Source of the DNA: Hyaloperonospora brassicae
Lineage: Eukaryota > Oomycota > Peronosporomycetes > Peronosporales > Peronosporaceae
Direction of reading: 5' to 3'
Assembly (NCBI GenBank): GCA_947650285.1
Contig: CANTFL010001451.1
Location: 1 to 64,000 of the forward strand
DNA length: 64,000 nucleotides
The notes under the pieces are model-generated. The model saw only the letters and a program-made list of their open reading frames with translations, searched no databases and was not told where the DNA came from. The translations under genes and the position numbers were made by a program. Positions 57,000 through 64,000 of this stretch are shown here, piece by piece; position 1 is the first letter of the stretch; each line of letters begins with the position of its first letter.

Positions 57000-59140
57000 C
57001 TTTGGAGGAGAAAACTTGTTTTGGAATTGTAAAAAAAGAAGAAAAAGCACCACCAGGTGAGGATAGAAAAAAGCTGAAACGATGTGAACGATGCGATCAA
57101 AATACACGTGCCTGGGATCATTCATCCACATATCTTCTTCGTTCCCTCTCATACTCGATTTAAGTAAAACAAAAAAGCTGGCCAACGGCTCCAGTCGACA
57201 GTCATTTTTTGGCGAAAAAATAGGGTGCGTTCGCCCTTCGAGCGTAGCCCGACGGTTTCGTCTTCTCGTCGCCTGTCAGACAGCGGTGCTTTATCTCCGT
57301 CATCCTATTGTTGGCTCTTCGACATTATATTAACGTGCAACTTTCAACTTGGTGGCATTGTTTACTAACGATTACAAGGACAGCGCAGTGTCATAGTGAC
57401 GTTTTACAGTGCTGCGACGATGTTCAGATAAGGCTCCTAGCAGCATATACGACGGATAAACAAAGGCAGCAAGAGCATACATTGTCCTGTGGGAGGTGGC
57501 AGAAACCAACTGGTGCTATCGCAGTTCGTCATACAGGTGCTTGTGGACAGGCAAAGTAGAACGTACGCTGATAGATAGAGCGCCATGATGATAGAGATTT
57601 GCGATCGTCGCAAAAAGAAGTTGCTCATGATGGTTTAGACGTTGGTAGTGATCGATACGGTGCGGACGCTGTCGAGAAAAAAAGGTAAATTGCTGTCTGC
57701 CGTGGAGGACACAATGCACTAGAGCGTGTCGGCCCTCTCGGTCCACATCGAACATGTAGCACAAAACACTGACACACGATTGTGCCACATTCCCAGTATT
57801 GTCGGTTTCAATGCGCTGACACGGAATACTGGTGATCGCGTGGTAAAGTTTTCGTACCTTGTGGCAAAGGTACTGGCGTGTCAGTAGATTGTATAAGAAT
57901 ACAACCATGTGATACATAGATACAAAATATCAATGCGACACCACCAGAGCCACTACTAGGACTGCTGAATCTGTCAAACTGCAACGACGGTTTATATGCG
58001 GTTCACGACTGAAAAAGTCGATAAAGATCCTCATGATACTAGTTTGTGCATGTTCGTGCGTATAGTATACGTCGTCGATGCATGTGTTTATCATTTGATG
58101 AGTATTTGGTGTATTTGCTGTTGCTTTTCTCATCTTGTTTTTTTTTCGTGTGGCTTTCGTGACTGTCTAGTGCATTTTTGGTTTCCTCTGTTCTTATTCG
58201 TGGTTAGATGGGTGTATTTGTAATACCTCCATTTCGATATTCCTGCATCTAGTTTTTCAGAAACGAGTCCATTTTCCTTTACTACATGGATGCTTTCTAG
58301 CGTTTCTCAAGATAGAAACTTGACATTACGAAAACGATGGAGGGCATGATTGATGCACAAGCGCAATCGGAAGACACTTGCAAGGCTCTTAGTGTTCGCG
58401 ATCTATATTTTCACGTTGTGCCTTTCACATCTACGACTTGTGCTTATAAAGCTGAAAAGCGTCTCCGTCCCATTGTGGTGCTCATACATTGTGGTGCCTA
58501 TCAGTAAGAATGAGGGCTGGCTTGGTGATGTAGACGACCTGTCGGCGAGGATGTGCGACCAAAAGGACGGGCATTTGGAGTCCGTAGTTCGCGACGGCTG
58601 TGCTACCTCCACGTCTCCTAGACCCTTCCTCACATGTATCGCTCTTTTATGATGTTTCAAATAATACATAGTCACGTAACTTGTGTGAAACCTCTCGTGT
58701 ATCTCTACGCAACATGGTTCATATGTACGAAACGAAAGGATGTCACGTCGAGAGAGAGGTATGTCGTTGGGGGCGAAGCTCTGTTGACTCGACACAAGAA
58801 CAGGTATGTAAGGTGCCCCACAACCAATTGGCATCTGTAGGACCCAAATCCATGCTCGAACGCTGGTGGCTCCCAAATGGCTCGGATCAGCTTACCACTC
58901 ACTCCGCTAGCCCGTACAAAGTAAAGAAAGACCCTACTACACGTGATGTACGCTATCCCGAAACGTGCTCGACATCGTCGTCAACAAAAAGTCAAATCGC
59001 AATATTCAATGCAGTAGAAACTGTCTGAAGTAATAAGCTGTCACAATGCATCACAAAGGTATATCTCCGTGCTGCGATCATATTAGACAGACCCTACTGT
59101 ACCCACCACCGCTGATCGACAGCTCGCGCGCCGTCTGCCT
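57000..59140. other. Intergenic between divergent genes
   Basis: About 2.1 kb between RPN11 (minus) and the condensin gene (plus), AT-rich, with only short unrecognised ORFs (57516–57917, 58403–58876). It should contain both promoters. No RNA gene seen. Confidence 0.5.
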
Positions 59141-59147
59141 TTCCCCC

Positions 59148-62100
59148 ATGGAGTTCCTCGTACCGCTCCACGCGGCCGATCTGGAGCTGGCCAAGGCAGG
59201 ACGCTACCACGTGCAGTCGGTACATGCGCTGGAGGACGAGACGGAAGCGGAGATTGCAGCGCACCTGCAGCAACTGGAAGACCATGTGCTGGGCAGCGAG
59301 GCAGGACTGGAGCTGCTGCAGGAGGACTGGCTGGACTTGACGTACAGCTTTGTGAAGAAGCTCCCGACGTTGTCCGACACACTGCGCATGCACGTGATTG
59401 AGATGCTGGCGTCTTTTGTAAGCAGCGTGACGGAGAACGTGCTGGCGAGACGCCCGGGCAACGAGGACGCCGAGGACGTGGCGGCGATCCGCAGTGCTTT
59501 TAAAGCCAGCGTGTACTTTCTCGTTACAGCGCTCACGAGTGTCTGCAGCAGTTTGAAGCTGCAGCTGGAAAAGGACGTGCTAAAGACAAAGGGGAAGAAG
59601 AACCAGACGTCTGCAATGAATCGCATTAACTGGAGCAAAGTGGTGGAAGGAGCGATTCACAAGCTCAGTCGCTCCATCAGTCCCGCTACATTTGGCATGT
59701 GGAACATGAACGTGCCAGAAGAGGTGCGTCCTGCTTGTTGTTGGAAGGACGAATGAAGGGTTGCTGCATTTGCTGCGCTGATGCTAACAGCTGGTGCTAC
59801 CAGGAGTTTTCAATGCTCTACTGCAAAGTCGTCTTTGAGCTGCTGGGCAATGCAACGCTCTGCCGCGGAAAGTCGCTGAAGCCAAAGCTTTATCATGTTC
59901 GTAGTGCTCTTCTCTCGCCCTCTGTCCCGATGTTATCGATACGGTACGAGTGACCAACTCTTGGCTGCTTGTTTTGCGCTGCTTTTGTTCTAGCTGCTCG
60001 CGATGAGTCTGCAAAAAGTGCCTGCGATCCACGTGTCGGTCGTAGCCTCGCTTATCGACCTCATCTACGCACATGAGCACCTGAGCGCTCCCATTGCAGA
60101 ACTGGTCGAGCTGCTGTATTTCAAGTACGCCAACACCACGTTTGCATCGAATCTCATCAGCGAGATCGGGAAAATCTCTTCTCGGGACGCCTCGAAAGAC
60201 GTAGCTGGGACGCGGAATATCGCCATGTTTCTTTCCAGTCTGTCAACTCTCACCCCGGCATTGATTACGGGCAACCTGAGTTTCGTGTTGGCATTGTTAG
60301 ACTGTGAAGCGTATCAGCTACGGAACGCTGCTGTTACGTGCGTCGCACAGATCTTACTCTGGAATTTTCGCCAAAGCGGACAGCAAGAGCCCGATGATGA
60401 TGATGCGGCAGCCGCTGATGTGAAGAACAAACATGGTCCTGACAGTGAAGAAAGCAGTGACGGGGAAGGAGACGGCAGCAGCAGTGAATCAAACGGCGAA
60501 ACGTGTACTGGAAACGCCAACACCGAAGCTCCGCGCACGTTCTCTCGTTCAACGAGAGACCAGTTACTCAGTGTGCTTGAAGATCGCATTCATGACATCA
60601 ATTCTTTTGCACGCGGGCATGTATTGAAGATGTGGGCTCTTTTGTGTGAAGAAGGAGCGCTGCCGCTACATATGCTCAAGAACGTCACGTTGATGGCTGT
60701 GGGGCGCTTGCAGGACAAGGCAGTGGTTGTCCGCCGTCATAGCATCCACCTGCTCACGTTGTTGCTGGAAAGAAACCCGTTTATGGGTAACCTAGATCGT
60801 CAATTTTACGCGAATAAGCACGATGCCTTGACGGTAGAGATGAAGAAGAAACGGGACGAAGTGATCGCGGGCGCGGAGAAAGAAATGAGTGAAGCTATGG
60901 GTGAAGTTGCCATCCAAAGCGGAGATCCGGAGTCACCTTCGTTGGCTATCGCTTCAGATGAAAAAGCTGCTGCTCTTGAAAAGGACCTGCAAAAGACCGT
61001 GCGTTTGTTAAAGTACTACCAAGACGCAATCAGCTTTATTGATGAGTTTGAGCTGCAAGCGTTGCCACTGATGAGCCAATTGCTGGGGAGCAAGTCTACC
61101 TCCGATGTACTGGAGGCTATCCAGTTTTTTGAGAAAGCGTACCGGTTCCATCTTACCGCTGCCCAGGCCGGTATCAGAAAAGTGTTGCCACTGATATGGC
61201 GGTCCGACTTATCCATTCAAGATCAGTTGTCCAGCACATTCGTGGCTCTGTTCGTTCGCATAGATGAGGAGGATCCTGAGCGAGATTCACCGCAGCTGGT
61301 GGCAGAAAATCTTGTGAAGTTCCTGGACAAGTGTACTGTCGCTGATTACACGTGTCTCGAGCGCATCATGGGGGAGCTACACCGCAGCCAGAAGCTACCA
61401 ATGGTGGTCATCAGCTCTCTTTGGGAACTCGTGGATGTAGTCGTGTATCCAGTTTCCGTTGTGAGCAACGCGTTGGCCCTTCTTAGTATGATTGCGAATA
61501 TCAATGATTCGATGTTGTTTTCCAACGATCGCCTCAGCCAAGTTCTTTCGATGGGATTTGGTGACGTTGCGTGCAACCCTGACTCACGATATCGAGTTTT
61601 TGGAGCCGCGTGTCGGTTGGTGCAATGCGTTCAGCTGGAGCCGAAAGGCTCAGCCTCGAAATCCAGCAGTCAAACCCTAGGGCGCATACACCGCACGAAT
61701 CTAGACGCAACGGAGCAGATCATTCTTCGCTTGCAGCGATTCCTTGCTCTAGATTTTGTGAATGACGATGGCATCGATACGGAGTGTCTACATTCCACGT
61801 GGTTTGACACGGTGCAGCAAGCAATCGACGCCATCTTTTCTATCTGCGAGCGCCCGGAGGACGTGTGCGGTGACGTGATCAAACATCTTTCGCTACGTCT
61901 CTTCGAAAGCGAAACAAACGATGTGTCGCGTGTAGAGCTAGCTCACTTCTTCTTCGTGTTGGGTCACTCAGCAGTGAAAGTTGCTATTCACGTGGAAAAG
62001 CTAGCTGCAAAGGTAAAAGACATGCGTGGCAATCGGAATGTGCCGAAAAAACACGCTGACAATACCGTGTCAAATGGCGACGCCGAAGATGTGACTGCGA

Positions 62101-63427
62101 TGGAGGATGAACTTGGTGTGGCTGCTGAGGTTGAGGCTGAGGAAGATACTTTTGTGAACAACATCATTCAAAAAGAGATTGCTTGCCGCAACTTGCTTGG
62201 AATCTATGGACCATTGATTATCCGTGTACTTGTGGGAACCGAGGACGAATTTAAGAGCGACGAACTCCTGACGGAATGTGCGGTGGTAGCGCTGAGCAAA
62301 TTTATGGCGGTATCGGAGGAGTTTTGCGAGAAGCACTTGCAGTTGCTGTTCACGATCCTCCAGGATTCTTCACAACCTTCCGTGCGAGGTGATGTGATCA
62401 TCGCGTTAGGGGACCTCTCCTTTCGATTTCCGAACTTGGTGGAGCCTTGGACACCCCACCTTTACAATCGACTCCGTGACGTCAACCTCAATGTCCGCAA
62501 AAATACAATAGTGGTACTCTCTCACCTGATTCTGAACGACATGATCAAGGTAAAAGGCCAGATAAGCGAAATTGCCATCTCACTTGTGGACAAAAACGAC
62601 GGCATCCGCAACCTTGCCAAGCTGTTCTTCTACGAGCTATCAAAGAAAGGCACGAACCCTATTTACAACATGCTGCCCGACGCCATTGGCCAGCTGTCTA
62701 CAAGGTGAGAGAGCATGTCTACCCTCACTCCGTTTTTTTTGCTCTTCTGTAGGCGACTGACAGACTGCCATATTTGTAGCGAGCTTGTATCCAATGCCGA
62801 CTTCCAGACGATTGCGCGGTTCCTCATTCAGTTCATTTTGAAAGAAAAGCAGATCGAGAGTATTGTTGAGAAGCTGGCTCAGCGATTTTCAACGGCCTCC
62901 AAGGTGCAGCAGCAGCGTGACCTGGCTTTTTGTTTGGCACGCTTGCCGCACACGGAGAAGTCGCTCAAGTATCTGTATCAGAATCGCAAACTGTACAGTG
63001 ATGCGCTCCACGATAGTGTGGTTGCTGACAACTTTACGTCCCTGGTCGCAAAAGCTCGGCGAGGAACCAGTGCGCTTACAGCAACGGCTGAGATGAAAGA
63101 AGCCATGGACAAGCTGGATCAGTTTGTCGCTGGCAAGAAGGAGGGGAAAGAGTTGGTAAGCGTTGTGATTATTGGTATGCTGGAGGAGTCGTGTACCTAG
63201 AACTTACTCTGATGCGTTGCCAGGATGAAACTATGGGCAGTGAACCCGCGGAGCGTGTTTCGTCACCGCAAACTAAGGGTAAGGCGAGGCGCAAGCTCTC
63301 CACTAAAGGTGCGAAGACTTCGAAAGCAGTACCGAAGAAGAGGGGGCGGCCCAAACGGAAGGCAAGCGCTCGTAGTCGAAAGGTCACGTGTACCGCAAGC
63401 GAGGACTCCTTAGACGACGAAGAATGA
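59148..63427 (+). CDS. NCAPD2: Condensin complex subunit D2 (CND1/NCAPD2)
   Basis: A HEAT-repeat subunit of condensin, which compacts mitotic chromosomes. Five exons: 59148–59723, 59804–59896, 59994–62704, 62753–63155 and 63224–63427. Donors include GTGCGT, GTTCGT, GTGAGA and GTAAGC; phases are consistent, giving 1328 residues, close to the family length. Family features include the long HEAT solenoid with DRIHDINSFARGHVLKMWAL and KAVVVRRHSIHLLTLLLERN in the centre. Near residues 1080–1180 are PSVRGDVIIALGDLSFRFPN and DVNLNVRKNTIVVLSHLILN, the typical Cnd1 repeats. Acidic insertions occur at about residues 355–400 and 920–960. The last exon is basic (PKKRGRPKRK), AT-hook-like, before an acidic end. 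It is convergent with the next gene, about 155 bp away. Confidence 0.93.
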
Positions 63428-63581
63428 GTGAGTAGCTAATCCTGACATCGTGGAACGAGTAAAAGCAGTACGTGTTAATGAACGAAGCCTAACTCCACAG
63501 GATCCTCCGAGCAAGACATCCTGATCCACAATCGGCCGTCGTTCGCACTCATTCCTTATCATGCAGTAGGTAACTGTCAGG

Positions 63582-64000
63582 CTACAGTGGCTGCCGTTCA
63601 GCGCCAGGCAAGCTGGTGCAGGCGGTCAGCACGCGCAGAACTTCATCCGGATCGTCCAGGTAATACTGCGCACGACTGACTTTCATGCCCACTGTGCACG
63701 TGTAGCAGTTGCTGCCCTGGACGACGTCAAACATGTCTTCGTCCGTACGCTCGTCGCCTAGCGCGAGAATGAAATCAAAATCCAGCGCTGTAAAGTAGGG
63801 CGTCTCACTCTCGTACTCCAGAATGCGGCTCACAGCTCGGCCTTTGTTCACGCGCCACGGTCGGATCATCACGTACTTCTTGATTTGACACATCACCACA
63901 CCAACCGGCAAATCACGCAACATCTGATCGAAATGAAGCTGCATATCCTTTGCCTGCTTCAGGCCGAAAGTGAGGTCAGCGTCCCGAAAGTGCCACGTAT
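63582..64000 (-). CDS. Trehalose-6-phosphate phosphatase domain, C-terminal part (gene cut by window edge)
   Basis: The frame is open to the window edge, so the 5′ part is missing; about 139 codons are visible, ending at TAG 63582. It contains the HAD-type phosphatase end of trehalose-phosphate phosphatases: WHFRDAD at the edge, RPWRVNKGRAVSR with the conserved Lys, and FILALGDERTDEDMF with the Mg-binding acidic cluster. This dephosphorylates trehalose-6-phosphate to trehalose. Many oomycete copies are fused behind a glycosyltransferase (TPS) domain; whether that is so here lies outside the window. Confidence 0.9.
   Translation of the reverse strand, partial: TWHFRDADLTFGLKQAKDMQLHFDQMLRDLPVGVVMCQIKKYVMIRPWRVNKGRAVSRILEYESETPYFTALDFDFILALGDERTDEDMFDVVQGSNCYTCTVGMKVSRAQYYLDDPDEVLRVLTACTSLPGAERQPL

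Noticed and set aside
1..64000. tRNA, rRNA or other structured RNA genes
   Set aside because: Looked for tRNA-like arms and rRNA stretches on both strands. None was convincing by eye, though a covariance-model search could still find some.

Overview
This is a nuclear window from a filamentous oomycete. The best fit is a Peronosporaceae plant pathogen, most likely an obligate-biotroph downy mildew; the lineage is inferred from the sequence, with no database search. Support comes from short introns with GTAAGT/GTACGT donors, oomycete-type proteins (a Δ12 desaturase, a cellulose synthase of the oomycete family, a TPR–Aha1 co-chaperone), a WY-like secreted effector with a degenerate RxLR region, and copia/gypsy retroelement debris.

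Layout. 1–5 kb: decayed Ty1/copia material, two related minus-strand copies. 7.7–9.8 kb: a decayed gene for the selenocysteine-specific elongation factor (eEFSec/SelB). 12.3–13.0 kb: a coiled-coil protein gene. 14.3–17.0 kb: a dead cellulose synthase gene carrying a 53-bp tandem array. 18–19.2 kb: a frameshifted effector gene. 20.3–21.5 kb: an uncertain membrane-protein gene. 22.7–40.98 kb is a dense gene island: OTU-like protease, a small three-exon ATP-synthase subunit k/DAPIT-like gene, class I cyclic-nucleotide phosphodiesterase (seven exons), ribosomal protein eL36, Δ12 fatty-acid desaturase, a five-RRM NOP4/RBM28-like protein, a PINX1-like G-patch protein, a TPR–Aha1 co-chaperone and a repeat-containing SURF2-like protein. 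41–53.6 kb is a gene desert with a gypsy reverse-transcriptase remnant and a 15-bp minisatellite that reads as pentapeptide-like repeats. 54.4–64 kb is a second gene island: inositol 2-dehydrogenase-like oxidoreductase, RPN11/PSMD14, condensin subunit D2 and the 3′ end of a trehalose-phosphate phosphatase gene.

Working together. The intact genes are housekeeping: proteasome, condensin, ribosome, mitochondrial ATP synthase, lipid desaturation, cyclic-nucleotide signalling. Four adjacent minus-strand genes (33.2–41 kb) include three whose families act in the nucleolus or in ribosome assembly. The broken genes lie outside the islands, and the most informative is the eEFSec pseudogene, which suggests this lineage has lost or is losing selenocysteine insertion. 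Exon boundaries were worked out by hand from splice signals and codon phase.
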